Positions 52,472 to 62,402 of a stretch of 64,000 nucleotides of DNA are shown here, piece after piece. Numbering within the stretch: position 1 is the stretch's first letter; the number at the start of each line of letters is the position of its first letter. The notes beneath the pieces are model-generated. The model made no database searches. It saw nothing but the letters and a program-made list of their open reading frames with translations, and was not told the DNA's origin. Both the position numbers and the translations under genes were made by a program. Source of the DNA: Pseudoalteromonas sp. 3D05 (GTDB taxonomy: Bacteria; Pseudomonadota; Gammaproteobacteria; Enterobacterales; Alteromonadaceae); assembly GCF_002723455.1 (NCBI RefSeq), contig NZ_PDUS01000001.1, positions 221,599 to 285,598 of the forward strand, given 5' to 3'.

Positions 52472-53674
52472 TTATTCAACCAAAGCGGGGAGCAGTGTTT
52501 TTCCGTCACCGTCTATTTCGTTGAGTATTTTTAGTCCTAGCACGTTTGCAATAAGCGGATAAATATCAAGATTGTTAACCTCTTTAAGAACTAGATTTTG
52601 CTTAAATGCAGGCCCTTGCGCCACAAATGTTGCCGCCATATCCTCACTATAAGCATAACCATGGGTGCCTAAATAATTAATATGTTCTTTGTTTGCAAAT
52701 GCCTTAGGTGCAGCAGTTTGTAAAATTATATCGCCCGTTCGGCCATTATTTTTGTAGTGATAAGCCTCTCGCTGACTATCGCTTAACACGATATAACGCC
52801 CTTTTGCAGCTTTAACTAACCGCTGCTTATAAGCTAATATTTGTGCTCGTGTAGTACCTTGATTGGCATAAATAAGTACCCGAGGGCCAGTATTTTTTAG
52901 CATAAACGCATCATCTTTTGGCAAGGTTTTTAACGCAATACTTTGCTCAGGATCGACTTGGCTCATACCATGATCGGACACTAGTACTAAATTAGCATTA
53001 ATCGACAATTTGTTGATTCGACTATGTAGCTGCCCCATTAAATTATCTAGCTGTTGAACTGCGTCTTGGGTTTGCATTGCATCAGGGCCAAACTCGTGAC
53101 CAGCACTGTCTACTAAAGAGAAGTAACTGATCACTAAACGTGGCCGTTGTTCTTTTGGCAGTGTTAGCCATTGCACGATTTGATCAACTCTTTTTTGATA
53201 ATCACTGTGTTTTGAGTAATGGTAATAATAATCGGGTAACATGCCGTTAAAGCGGGCGTCAGATTCAGGCCAAAAATAGGTTGCCGACTTTAGCCCTTGC
53301 ATCGACGCTAAATTCCAAAGTGGAATGCCACTTAACCACGTACTGTCGTCTTTTCCCTTACCCATACTGTAACAGTCGCTTCGTTTTGAATCACAAAAAC
53401 GATTTTCAACAACACCATGGTTTATTGGCAGTAAACCCGTAACCATCGATATATGGTTTGGAAATGTTTTTGTTGGGTAGACGGGCCGCATTTTTTGGCC
53501 TCTTACCCCTTGCTCTGCAATATGAGCGATATTTTTAGCGCCGTGCTTTTCAATGTAATCCCAACGAAAACCATCAAGAGAAATAAGCACAACGGTTTGC
53601 TCTTCATTAGCCTTGGCTGTGAAGCTAAGTAGTAACAATGTGATGGTAGATAAGTAGAGAAATAGCTGACGCAT
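52472..53674 (-). CDS. Periplasmic alkaline-phosphatase-superfamily phosphodiesterase (NPP type)
   Basis: A 400-residue exported enzyme: signal peptide ending TAKA, then VVLISLDGFRWDY (first metal Asp) and MRPVYPTKTFPNHISMVTG with the nucleophile Thr. GVVENRF, the metal-binding VSDHGMSQVD and the late histidine in LGTHGYAYSEDMAATFV follow. This is the arrangement of nucleotide pyrophosphatase/phosphodiesterases, which cleave nucleotide or phospholipid head-group diesters outside the cell. The substrate is not fixed by sequence. AGGAG lies 8 bases before the start. The MITE-like element lies 26 bases past its stop. Confidence 0.88.
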   Translation of the reverse strand: MRQLFLYLSTITLLLLSFTAKANEEQTVVLISLDGFRWDYIEKHGAKNIAHIAEQGVRGQKMRPVYPTKTFPNHISMVTGLLPINHGVVENRFCDSKRSDCYSMGKGKDDSTWLSGIPLWNLASMQGLKSATYFWPESDARFNGMLPDYYYHYSKHSDYQKRVDQIVQWLTLPKEQRPRLVISYFSLVDSAGHEFGPDAMQTQDAVQQLDNLMGQLHSRINKLSINANLVLVSDHGMSQVDPEQSIALKTLPKDDAFMLKNTGPRVLIYANQGTTRAQILAYKQRLVKAAKGRYIVLSDSQREAYHYKNNGRTGDIILQTAAPKAFANKEHINYLGTHGYAYSEDMAATFVAQGPAFKQNLVLKEVNNLDIYPLIANVLGLKILNEIDGDGKTLLPALVE

Positions 53675-53796
53675 TAAAATGCTCCTAAAGGTGTGTCACT
53701 AACATGATAAAAAAATTTGTCCGACAATAAAATACCTTTACCTATTATTTCAAGCTGTTAGATTTAAGACATAGACCAAATATGAATGGATTTATT

Positions 53797-55260
53797 ATGA
53801 TCGACTTTCAAAAGAAAATAACACCCGCCAGAACCGAGCGTAGCACAGCTAACCTAAACATGGCATTGGAAAGCGATCGTGGTCGAATAATCAACAGTGC
53901 GGCCATTAGGCGCTTACAGCAAAAAACTCAAGTATTCCCATTGGAGCGCAACGCAGCGGTTCGCTCAAGGCTGACACACTCACTTGAAGTCCAGCAAGTA
54001 GGTCGGTTCATCGTGCAACGAATTTTTCACTTTTTAACCCAAGAGCAAATTATTGATTATGGCTTAAAGGATTTAGAGCGACCATTAGAAAGCTTAGTTG
54101 AAATGGCCTGCCTAATGCACGATATTGGCAACCCGCCGTTTGGTCATTTTGGTGAGGCGGCTATTAATAAGTGGTTTCAGGCTCATTTAGCCAGTGTTGC
54201 ACCAGAGCGCTGCCAAACCCCTAATACTGGTATTAATGTTATTTTTAAGCACTTAATTGAAGACATTCAAAACTTTGAGGGCAATGCACAAGGCATTCGT
54301 ATTGTGCATTCATTGCTCAGCTTAAACTTAACCTACAGTCAAACGGCAGGAATTTTAAAATATACTCGCCCAGCGAGTATGGCAAAAAAAGACAGTCCAA
54401 AAGATAAAAACTACCTGATGAAAAAAGTAGGATACTACTTCAGCGAGAAGCCGTTTATTGAAGCACTGCAAAATGAGCTTGAAATCAATCAATACTGTCG
54501 TCACCCAGCAAGCTATATTATGGAAGCTGCGGATGATATCTCCTACTGCTTAGCAGACATAGAAGACGCTGTAGAAAAAGGCATTATCAGTGTTGAGTTG
54601 TTATGCGATAAATTAAAACACCAATATAAACGCACCCTTATTAATCTAACTATTGATGATACTGAACATTTAAATTTCGTTGAGAAAGCAATTGATTACG
54701 CGCTCAATAAAGCCGCCACTCAACCTTATAATTTTAATAGTGAGTTTTTTATTTATTTGAGGGTGTCGTTACTGCACCCACTTGTCAACCATGCGGCAAG
54801 TCGCTTTATTGAACATATTGAGGCTATCTATCATGGTGATTTTAACCATGCTCTTCTTGAAGACAATAGCCACTTACATGCAGTTACTAAAACATTAAAG
54901 CAAGTGGCGCTTGAACATGTATTCAACCACCAAGAAGTAGGGAAATTAGAGTTACAAGGATATCGTATTATTACCGGATTGCTTGACTGCTATAAGCCTT
55001 TATTAGCCCTTAACTACGATGAATTTAAACGAATAATAAAAGGCGATGCAACATTTTTGATTGAGTCTAGATTAATAAAGAAGCTTTCTAATAAACACCT
55101 TAATAGTTATCAAAAAGCGATAGATACCTTAACCGACGAGCCCGATCACTTTGCTGCCTATGAGTTTTACTATCGTTGTCGCCTTATTCAAGATTACATA
55201 AGTGGTATGACTGACCAGTTTGCGTACGATGAATACCGCTCATTAATGGCCATTGACTGA
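53797..55260 (+). CDS. dgt: dGTP triphosphohydrolase (housekeeping type)
   Basis: A 487-residue HD enzyme closely resembling E. coli Dgt. SDRGRIINSAAIRRLQQKT and VFPLERNAAVRSRLTHSLEV precede the metal motif MHDIGNPPFGHFGEAA, then FEGNAQGIRI and MEAADDISYCLADIEDA. It converts dGTP to deoxyguanosine and triphosphate. The start at 53797 (MIDFQKKI) fits the E. coli N-terminus better than the ATG five codons upstream. It is divergent from the phosphodiesterase gene and monocistronic. The shorter paralogue at 8209-9417 belongs to the nuclease island. Confidence 0.93.
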   Translation: MIDFQKKITPARTERSTANLNMALESDRGRIINSAAIRRLQQKTQVFPLERNAAVRSRLTHSLEVQQVGRFIVQRIFHFLTQEQIIDYGLKDLERPLESLVEMACLMHDIGNPPFGHFGEAAINKWFQAHLASVAPERCQTPNTGINVIFKHLIEDIQNFEGNAQGIRIVHSLLSLNLTYSQTAGILKYTRPASMAKKDSPKDKNYLMKKVGYYFSEKPFIEALQNELEINQYCRHPASYIMEAADDISYCLADIEDAVEKGIISVELLCDKLKHQYKRTLINLTIDDTEHLNFVEKAIDYALNKAATQPYNFNSEFFIYLRVSLLHPLVNHAASRFIEHIEAIYHGDFNHALLEDNSHLHAVTKTLKQVALEHVFNHQEVGKLELQGYRIITGLLDCYKPLLALNYDEFKRIIKGDATFLIESRLIKKLSNKHLNSYQKAIDTLTDEPDHFAAYEFYYRCRLIQDYISGMTDQFAYDEYRSLMAID

Positions 55261-55429
55261 TAGTAGCTCTGTTAAATAAACTGGTGACGAGCAAAACCTT
55301 CATCAGTTTATTTAAATTTTGCTTGCTTGAATAACATTCTCGAACGGGCGTTGCTAATTGCTTGCTAGATAATTTGCCAGAGTAATATTAAACTAAGACT
55401 ATTGTTTTTTTATCATTAAATGAGCGCCA

Positions 55430-56983
55430 ATGACTTTTATTATACGTCTTTTCTTTTTGACGTTGCTTAGCTGTAGTTTTAGCACTACGGCAAAATACAA
55501 CGAAGCGATGTGTATTTTGTATAAACAACAGATGCAACAATTTAGTGATGATAAAAGCAGTCGCAGTTACCGAAATGCACGAAGGGACTTTAATAAAAAT
55601 TGCAGTAATCCACCACCTGTTGAAAATAAACCTCAGCAAACTATTGCAGAGCCAGCGCCAATTATAAAAAGTCAAAGCACTCAACAAAACAAAGATACGA
55701 GCAATGACCTCAATAATGTTAACGAGCAAAGCGCCGTAGAAGATACGCTATCTATAAACGAAACTGTAAACCCCCTTGACGAAATTGACACACCAGCTCA
55801 ATCAAAGCTTAAATTATCTGAATCAGATATAAAAGAAACAAAGACTGTGGCTGATCAAAACCCGTTGGTTGAGGTCGATAATGAGCAAGAAATAAAGTCC
55901 AACGCTCAAGAGACTCCCATTGAGTCGCAACCGAAGCCAGCTATAAAAGCCGCTAACGTGCAAACCAGTACAGCCGCTACTCCGGCTATTGCATCACCTG
56001 TCATAGCCGCAAGTGGCCAATCAACATCATTGACCACGCCGATGCTTATTATCGTGTTAGTGTTACTGATTGCTGGATTAGTGATTTATAAACTTCGCAT
56101 TAAAAAGCAATCAGCTGATTCACCCACAACCCTTACCAGTAACGCAGTGGTAACGCCTGCCACAATGCCGACCCAGCAAGACTCGCAGCCAACGCCACTA
56201 TCGGATTCAAAAACAGACATGGGTGCATTAAACACAGATGCAGCAGCACCTGAAAAGGAATTGCCCATAGAGCAAGACATAGATGAGCCCAACGCACACA
56301 CAGTTAAACCTGAGGTTGTAAATACGCCTTCAGTAGACTCAACCGAACAACTCGAAGCCGACACAGCAGATGATGAGCTGAATGAATATAGCGAGCGCGA
56401 GATAGAGCCTATTGCACCGGTAACGCACGACGAACCAAACTATGAACCTGCCGATGAGTCACCAATGTCACGTATTAAAAACGAACATGACTTTAAAGAG
56501 CCTGAAGTACGTACATTTGACCCTGATGCCCCCTTGCCTGGGCAGAAAAAAGAATCGCCCGCGCAAGTTCTAGTTGAAAAGACTCCTATTGATACTCTAA
56601 AAGAAGACTCTCCCGCTGATCTAGCTGATGCCACGCAAGAACATTCACGAGAGCATGGTAGCCATCAAGATGCGTTAGATCAGAAGCTGCCTGAGCAAAC
56701 ATTTGAACAGCCAGAAAACATCAACACCGAAGAGCATGAGATTGAACAAGCGCTCAATACATTAAATACACAAATTGCTGAGCAAGACAGTTCTTCAACA
56801 AGTGCAGATGAAACATCTGAAAAACAAGTTAAAGCCAATCCATTTGCAAACCTATCGTTAGACCCAACATGGGATCCTAACACAAAGGAAAAACCAACTA
56901 TCGAGCCCAAAAAAGCGGTTCCAAAGTCAGCTGAACTCATTGCAGCAGAAGAACGAGCTAAGCAGTTGAAGACCGATGAATAA
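55430..56983 (+). CDS. Acidic low-complexity membrane protein, unknown function
   Basis: A 517-residue protein of unrecognised family. A hydrophobic start (IIRLFFLTLLSCSFSTTA) looks like a signal peptide. A short two-cysteine basic segment (about 27-60) and a Glu/Pro/Thr/Gln-rich disordered stretch follow. One membrane helix (about 207-227, LIIVLVLLIAGLVIYKL) leads to about 290 residues of very acidic, repetitive cytoplasmic sequence. The final 40 residues (NPFANLSLDPTWDP) look more conserved and could be a docking peptide. The long tail suggests a scaffold role (inference). Antisense frames here are composition shadows. Confidence 0.7.
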   Translation: MTFIIRLFFLTLLSCSFSTTAKYNEAMCILYKQQMQQFSDDKSSRSYRNARRDFNKNCSNPPPVENKPQQTIAEPAPIIKSQSTQQNKDTSNDLNNVNEQSAVEDTLSINETVNPLDEIDTPAQSKLKLSESDIKETKTVADQNPLVEVDNEQEIKSNAQETPIESQPKPAIKAANVQTSTAATPAIASPVIAASGQSTSLTTPMLIIVLVLLIAGLVIYKLRIKKQSADSPTTLTSNAVVTPATMPTQQDSQPTPLSDSKTDMGALNTDAAAPEKELPIEQDIDEPNAHTVKPEVVNTPSVDSTEQLEADTADDELNEYSEREIEPIAPVTHDEPNYEPADESPMSRIKNEHDFKEPEVRTFDPDAPLPGQKKESPAQVLVEKTPIDTLKEDSPADLADATQEHSREHGSHQDALDQKLPEQTFEQPENINTEEHEIEQALNTLNTQIAEQDSSSTSADETSEKQVKANPFANLSLDPTWDPNTKEKPTIEPKKAVPKSAELIAAEERAKQLKTDE

Positions 56984-57184
56984 GACCAATACGCAATAAT
57001 ACTTAATCATTTTGCGGGGCTAAACGTGTCGCTACCTGCGTTAAAAAATTTTTATTTAGAACAACTAAATAGTGAATTTTTTGCCTGGTTATCACACGTT
57101 TTTCTACTCTCAAAATAGATCACTTAATTAAGCGAATTGGTATAAAACGAGGTGAGCCTTTTTTGCGCTAACTGAGGCATAAAA

Positions 57185-57206
57185 AAAGCCGCATAAATGC
57201 GGCTTT
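57185..57206 (-). terminator. Intrinsic terminator of deoB-deoD
   Basis: A perfect 10-base stem (AAAGCCGCAT with ATGCGGCTTT, AA loop) is followed on the minus strand by a T run. It lies about 70 bases past the deoD stop. Confidence 0.85.
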
Positions 57207-57276
57207 GGGAGGTTAGTCTCACTGTATTTGGGCGTGTCTCCAAACGAGTGAATACGTTACCAAGGAACTTTGTTGA

Positions 57277-57984
57277 TTACGCCTCTACTGACTCAAGCGC
57301 AATCTTAACCATTTCATTAAATGTACTTTGACGCTCATCGCTCGGTGTAGCTTCACCAGTGATCACGTGGTCACTGACGGTGAATAACGCCATGGCTTTT
57401 GCACCGTATTCAGCTGCAACGCCATACATACCTGCTGTTTCCATATCGACAGCTAACATACCTAACTTATCAAGCTCTTGATAAAAAGTATTGTCAGCTT
57501 GATAGAAGGTGTCAGTGGTAAAAACGTTACCTACTTTCGCTTTGATACCTAACTCTTTAGCAGCATTTACACCGTTTAAAAGTAAGTCAAAATCTGCAAT
57601 AGCCGAGAAGTCATAACCACGTACGCGAGCACGGTTTACGTTTGAATCTGTGCTGGCACCTTGTGCAAAGATAACATCACGAATTTTAATGTCGCTACCA
57701 ATACCGCCACATGTGCCGATACGAATAAGGTTTTCAACGCCGTAACTAACAATCAATTCACGGGCATAAATTGACATAGATGGAATACCCATCCCAGACC
57801 CCATAATACTTACAGGCTTACCTTTGTAGGTACCGGTAAAGCCATACATATTACGAACGCCTGTTACTTTAACTGCGTTATCAAGAAAGTTTTCTGCAAT
57901 ATATTGCGCGCGTAGTGGATCGCCTGGCATTAAAACCGTTTTTGCGAAATCACCGTTGTTCGCTTCGATATGCGGAGTACTCAT
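57277..57984 (-). CDS. deoD: Purine-nucleoside phosphorylase, DeoD type
   Basis: A 235-residue enzyme splitting purine (deoxy)nucleosides with phosphate into base and (deoxy)ribose-1-phosphate. Signatures are [66 protein letters not shown] and the catalytic aspartate in [10 protein letters not shown]. Its ATG shares one base with the deoB stop (TAATG), and AAAGGAAACG precedes it. With DeoB it channels the sugar phosphate into the pentose pool. Length is standard for the hexameric DeoD type. Confidence 0.96.
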   Translation of the reverse strand: MSTPHIEANNGDFAKTVLMPGDPLRAQYIAENFLDNAVKVTGVRNMYGFTGTYKGKPVSIMGSGMGIPSMSIYARELIVSYGVENLIRIGTCGGIGSDIKIRDVIFAQGASTDSNVNRARVRGYDFSAIADFDLLLNGVNAAKELGIKAKVGNVFTTDTFYQADNTFYQELDKLGMLAVDMETAGMYGVAAEYGAKAMALFTVSDHVITGEATPSDERQSTFNEMVKIALESVEA

Positions 57985-59216
57985 TATTCGTTTCCTTTTA
58001 CAATTGGCGTTTTTAGCTTGTCGATAAAGCCTTCACCATAGTCAAGTGCAGGTAAGTTAAACCACTGGGCAAGGGTTTGACCTATGTCTGCAAAACTAGC
58101 ACGTTCACCAAGGGCCGTATTTTCGAGACCTGGTTGGTACGCAATTACAGGCACATATTCTCGGGTGTGCTCACTGCCCGGGAATGTTGGGTCACAACCG
58201 TGATCCGCTGTAATTATTAAAATATCATCATCATTTAGCTGATTAAGTATAGTCGGTAAAAAGTCATCAAACTCTTTAAGTGCTTTGGCATACCCTACAG
58301 GGTTGCGACGGTGACCAAACTTTTCGTCAAAATCAACGAGGTTTGTAAAAATCAAACTATGATCTGGCGCAGTGGCCATTACCTCTGTCGTTTTTTCAAG
58401 TAAATTTTGTAAGCCTGGGGCTTTATGTTTTTGGGTAATACCTTGGTGTGCATAAATGTCTGCAATTTTACCAATGCTAATTACTTCGCCGCCGTCATCT
58501 GCTAATTTATCTAGCAATGTTGGTGCTGGCGGTAATACTGAATAATCACGACGATTGCCCGTTCTAGCAAAGTCTTGACTATTTGAACCCAAAAATGGCC
58601 GCGCAATCACTCGTCCTATGTTCATTTCATCAAGCAGCGCCCGTGTGATTTCGCAGACCTGATAAAGTTTTTCTAGACCGAAAGTTTGTTCATGCGCGGC
58701 TATTTGAAACACGCTATCAGCTGAGGTGTAACAAATTGGCATACCTGTTTTGATATGCTCTTCACCTAGCTGTTCTAAAATAGTGGTTCCTGATGCATGG
58801 CAGTTACCTAAAATGCCAGGAATACCGGTACGAGCAATTAACTCGTCAATAAATTCTTGTGGAAAACAAGGCTGTGTATTCGGGAAATAACCCCAATCAA
58901 ATAACACAGGTACACCCGCCATTTCCCAATGACCTGATGGTGTATCTTTACCGCTTGAGAGTTCTTTAGCATAACCCCATGCTGCAATGGGTGTTTGACG
59001 GTCGCTAATTAAGCAAGGCTCTTTGCCTGCGGCTTCACACGCATCAACCAATCCTAATAGCGATAAGTTAGGCAGCGAAAGTTGTTCGCCCGTTTCTTCT
59101 GAGTAAGCTTTCAGTAGATGTGCAAATGTGTTTGCGCCTAAATCACCGAATTTATCAGCGTCAGGAGCAGCGCCTATGCCTAAGCTATCAGCCATTAATA
59201 TAATTGCTCTTGCCAT
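57984..59216 (-). CDS. deoB: Phosphopentomutase
   Basis: A 410-residue metalloenzyme converting (deoxy)ribose-1-phosphate to the 5-phosphate. [36 protein letters not shown] (containing the phospho-acceptor threonine) and [22 protein letters not shown] are family signatures. The ATG at 59216 with GAGGTG upstream is preferred to the GTG two codons earlier. It is first in the deoB-deoD operon and divergent from udk, so the about 160-base gap probably holds both promoters. I see no convincing CytR or CRP site there. Confidence 0.95.
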   Translation of the reverse strand: MARAIILMADSLGIGAAPDADKFGDLGANTFAHLLKAYSEETGEQLSLPNLSLLGLVDACEAAGKEPCLISDRQTPIAAWGYAKELSSGKDTPSGHWEMAGVPVLFDWGYFPNTQPCFPQEFIDELIARTGIPGILGNCHASGTTILEQLGEEHIKTGMPICYTSADSVFQIAAHEQTFGLEKLYQVCEITRALLDEMNIGRVIARPFLGSNSQDFARTGNRRDYSVLPPAPTLLDKLADDGGEVISIGKIADIYAHQGITQKHKAPGLQNLLEKTTEVMATAPDHSLIFTNLVDFDEKFGHRRNPVGYAKALKEFDDFLPTILNQLNDDDILIITADHGCDPTFPGSEHTREYVPVIAYQPGLENTALGERASFADIGQTLAQWFNLPALDYGEGFIDKLKTPIVKGNE

Positions 59217-59377
59217 ACTCACCTCGTTTATCCAATGTGGCTACTTTATCCGCTGTTGCTTTTTACCGTACAGGACATAAGTCCTGTTTCATAAAACCTA
59301 AACATTATAAATTTCACATCTTAGAGCGAAGCAAGAGAGATTAATCGTGTCTTTTTTGCTATTGTGATCTACCAACA

Positions 59378-60037
59378 ATGTATCCTTATGTGTGGATGAG
59401 AACTTTAGTGACACGAACAATAATAGCTATTGCTGGCGCTTCTGCGTCGGGCAAATCTCTTTTTAGCCAAACTATTTACAATGAATTGGTTAATGAGCTT
59501 GAACCAGGCGCTATCGCCGTGATCGAAGAAGATGCGTATTACAATGATCAATCGCATTTACCGTTTGACCATCGAACGCAAACGAACTACGACCACCCAG
59601 ATGCGTTTGAACATGAGTTGATGTGTAAACACCTAACTCAATTACGCAATGGAGAAGCAGTCGAAGTTCCAACTTATGATTACGCCCAGCACACGCGTAG
59701 CGACAAAACACGCACCGTGATGCCAGCAGAAATTCTCATAGTTGAAGGGATTTTATTGCTTAGCGATAACGCGCTAAATAAAGAATTTGATATCAAAGTG
59801 TTTATTGATACACCGCTTGATATTTGCCTAATGCGCCGTATGCAACGTGATATGGAGCAACGAGGCAGAACATTACAGTCCGTTGTTGAACAATATCAAG
59901 CGACGGTGAGACCGATGTTTTATCAGTTCATTGAGCCCTCAAAGCACAAGGCTGATTTAGTGGTCACACGTGGCGGCATGAATCGTGTTGCGATTGATAT
60001 AATTAAAAGTAAAATAAAATATTTACTGCAAAAATAA
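59378..60037 (+). CDS. udk: Uridine kinase
   Basis: A P-loop kinase phosphorylating uridine and cytidine: AIAGASASGKSLFSQ (Walker A), EEDAYYNDQSHLPFDHRTQTNYDHPDAF, VPTYDYAQHTR, LIVEGILLL and RRMQRDMEQRGR. As bounded it has 219 residues. ATG at 59396 or GTG at 59408 would fit the usual family N-terminus better, but none has a strong ribosome binding site. The transporter gene follows after 19 bases on the same strand, coupling nucleoside import to phosphorylation. Confidence 0.93.
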   Translation: MYPYVWMRTLVTRTIIAIAGASASGKSLFSQTIYNELVNELEPGAIAVIEEDAYYNDQSHLPFDHRTQTNYDHPDAFEHELMCKHLTQLRNGEAVEVPTYDYAQHTRSDKTRTVMPAEILIVEGILLLSDNALNKEFDIKVFIDTPLDICLMRRMQRDMEQRGRTLQSVVEQYQATVRPMFYQFIEPSKHKADLVVTRGGMNRVAIDIIKSKIKYLLQK

Positions 60038-60056
60038 CAACGGGAAATAACTAAAC

Positions 60057-61280
60057 ATGACAACATTTATGAGCTTAGTCGGCATGTGTGTGCTGCTAGG
60101 CATTGCTTTTGCGGCATCAACCAACCGCAAAGCTATTAGTTTAAGAACGGTGGGTATTGCGTTTGCCATGCAGTTCATTATTGGCGGGTTTGTGCTGTTT
60201 TTCGAAGCAGGTAAAAACGCCTTAGTAAGCATGTCAAAAGCCGTATCATCGGTAATTGGTTTTGCCAATGACGGAATATCTTTCTTATTCGGTCCTCTTG
60301 CCAGCCAAGATACCTTAGGGTTTATTTTTGCGGTACAAGTTTTGCCGGTTATTGTGTTTTTCTCTGCGCTTGTTGCAGTGCTTTATCACATTGGCATTAT
60401 GGACTGGATTATAAGAATCCTCGGCGGTGGTTTACAAAAACTATTAAAAACATCGCGTACAGAATCGCTTTCAGCGACCGCCAACATTTTTGTTGGTCAA
60501 ACTGAAGCACCGTTAATAGTAAAGCCATTTATTGCAACCATGACTAAGTCGGAATTGTTTGCAGTTATGGTCGGCGGCCTAGCCACTGTAGCAGGCTCTG
60601 TGATGGCCGGTTACGTTATTATTGGCGTAGAACTTAAGTATTTAATTGCTGCCAGCTTTATGGCCGCACCGGGTGGGTTCTTAATGGCCAAGATGATTGT
60701 GCCAGAGACCGAAACCCCAAAAGACACATTGGCCGATCTTGATGATAATGAAGATAAGCCAGTAAATGTGATTGATGCAGCTGCATCAGGCGCAGCAAAC
60801 GGTATGCATTTAGCACTTAATGTTGGTGCCATGTTATTAGCATTCGTTGCTTTAATCGCGCTTTTAAACGGTTTATTAGGTGGTATTGGTGGCTGGTTTG
60901 ATTACCCGACACTGACACTGCAAGAAATTTTAGGTTATATATTTGCTCCAGTTGCTTGGTTACTGGGTGTACCGTGGAGTGAAGCAATTATAGCCGGCAG
61001 TTTTATTGGTCAAAAGTTAGTAGTGAACGAGTTTGTAGCTTACTTAGACTTTATAAATTATCGCGATACGTTAAGTGCGCACACACAAGCGATTGTCACA
61101 TTCGCGTTATGTGGGTTTGCTAACTTATCATCGATAGCTATTTTACTAGGTGGATTAGGCGGTATGGCGCCTAGTCGGCGAAAGGATATCGCACGCTTAG
61201 GGCTCAGAGCAGTGTTAGCAGGATCTATGGCTAACCTTATGAGCGCCGCAATTGCAGGTTTTTTCCTCTCGCTAGCTTAG
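60057..61280 (+). CDS. nupC: NupC-family concentrative nucleoside transporter
   Basis: A 407-residue inner-membrane symporter of the CNT family with about 10 helices. Signatures are [33 protein letters not shown] (nucleoside-binding region), [23 protein letters not shown] [11 protein letters not shown], and [21 protein letters not shown]. It imports nucleosides with Na+ or H+. It is cotranscribed with udk and faces the divergent deoB-deoD unit, giving a compact salvage block. The symbol is by family; which paralogue it is cannot be told. Confidence 0.92.
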   Translation: MTTFMSLVGMCVLLGIAFAASTNRKAISLRTVGIAFAMQFIIGGFVLFFEAGKNALVSMSKAVSSVIGFANDGISFLFGPLASQDTLGFIFAVQVLPVIVFFSALVAVLYHIGIMDWIIRILGGGLQKLLKTSRTESLSATANIFVGQTEAPLIVKPFIATMTKSELFAVMVGGLATVAGSVMAGYVIIGVELKYLIAASFMAAPGGFLMAKMIVPETETPKDTLADLDDNEDKPVNVIDAAASGAANGMHLALNVGAMLLAFVALIALLNGLLGGIGGWFDYPTLTLQEILGYIFAPVAWLLGVPWSEAIIAGSFIGQKLVVNEFVAYLDFINYRDTLSAHTQAIVTFALCGFANLSSIAILLGGLGGMAPSRRKDIARLGLRAVLAGSMANLMSAAIAGFFLSLA

Positions 61281-61366
61281 AAACTTTGAGATGAGCCTTA
61301 GTTGCAAAACAATAGGATAACGCTTTAAGGGGTTAAAGCATTATCTGACTTGAACGATACTTCACC

Positions 61367-61388
61367 AAGGGCCGCAAGGCCCTTTTAT
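61367..61388 (+). terminator. Intrinsic terminator of udk-nupC
   Basis: A perfect 7-base GC-rich stem (AAGGGCC with GGCCCTT, GCAA loop) is followed by TTATCGTTTT. It lies about 87 bases past the transporter stop. Confidence 0.8.
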
Positions 61389-61466
61389 CGTTTTAATACC
61401 TATAACTTTTCATATTCTCACCTTTGTTACTATACTGATCCCATCACGGCAAATTAAGGTTAATTA

Positions 61467-62186
61467 ATGCGAGTACTGTTTTACTCATTGCTAATGCTGT
61501 TTCCAGTATTAAGCCTATGCCAGCCCCAAGTCCAAGTGGTGACTGAACTTTCACCGCCTAATCAAACTCGAATAAATGATGAAGTTGCAGGTACCAGTAC
61601 CAACATTGTAAAAATGATATTAGAGACAGCTGCTGTAGACGCTTCCTTCTCTATTTATCCTTGGGCCCGGGCATACAAGCTTGCCAGCCAGGTAAATAAC
61701 ACGCTCATATACAGCCTAGCTAGAACCCCTGAGAGAGAAAAGCTATTTCACTGGATTGGCCCTGTGGCGCAATTTAAATTAGGTTTTGTGAAGCTCTCAG
61801 AGCGAAAGAGTATTAAAATAACGAATCTAGAACAGGCAAAAAAATACAAAGTAGCGGTTCAACGGCATGACTTGGCTTTTCAATTTTTATCAAAGCATGG
61901 CTTTGATTTACTGATAACTTCAGATATCAAGAAATCTTATCACTTATTACTTGCGAACAAAGTAGATCTAATCATCGATGATGAAAACTTCATACAGGAT
62001 ATGGCTGATCACTTAGCTATCGATCACAATAAACTCAACTTCACATACCCAATTGATGAGCTTGAGGTCAGAGGTTTTTTAGCCGCAAATATAAATACCC
62101 AAAATGAAATAGTGGAATCATTAAGAAAGGCATTCAGTGAAGTGAAAGAAACAAACGAATATAAAAAATTAATAAACAATAATTAA
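61467..62186 (+). CDS. Periplasmic amino-acid-type binding protein (SBP_bac_3)
   Basis: A 239-residue exported protein: signal peptide ending SLC, then VQVVTELSPPNQ, the conserved FSIYPWARAYKLA, ARTPEREKLFHWIGPV and a second lobe with VDLIIDDENF. It belongs to the extracellular solute-binding family 3 fold. No ABC permease or sensor domain is attached or adjacent, so it may work with a distant partner or not be a transporter component. Two relatives in the window (16528 and 62403) share the PWARA and PERE-W-GP signatures. AAGG lies upstream. Confidence 0.82.
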   Translation: MRVLFYSLLMLFPVLSLCQPQVQVVTELSPPNQTRINDEVAGTSTNIVKMILETAAVDASFSIYPWARAYKLASQVNNTLIYSLARTPEREKLFHWIGPVAQFKLGFVKLSERKSIKITNLEQAKKYKVAVQRHDLAFQFLSKHGFDLLITSDIKKSYHLLLANKVDLIIDDENFIQDMADHLAIDHNKLNFTYPIDELEVRGFLAANINTQNEIVESLRKAFSEVKETNEYKKLINNN

Positions 62187-62212
62187 CCTAAGCCCTGGTT
62201 AAGAGGTGTACC

Positions 62213-62399
62213 AATATATTGATATTAAATAACAAATATATTGATATTAAATAACAAATGTATTTATCAGTCTTCAGCCGGGGACTTTTAGCCATAACAA
62301 GGCTAGTTTATGCGTCAATAGCTAGGCTATTACAAGTTAATTCAACGCAGGTAGCGCTTAAAGTAGGGTTTATTATCAAAGATTCAGGCTAATTAGTTT
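62213..62399. repeat. Intergenic repeat family R3, copy 2
   Basis: This matches 131-300 along most of its length. It has gained a perfect 22-base tandem duplication (62216-62237 and 62238-62259, unit ATATTGATATTAAATAACAAAT). The hairpin at 62269-62275 with 62280-62286 corresponds to that in copy 1 with arms changed but mostly still pairing. It ends 3 bases before the stop of the minus-strand binding-protein gene, the same relation seen for copy 1 and its gene. Confidence 0.72.
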
Positions 62400-62402
62400 A
62401 TT

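Noticed and set aside
56086..56364. Antisense frames in the acidic membrane-protein gene (also 56680-56940)
   Set aside because: Ser/Val/Cys-rich products that mirror the Glu/Ala/Thr codons of the real gene.
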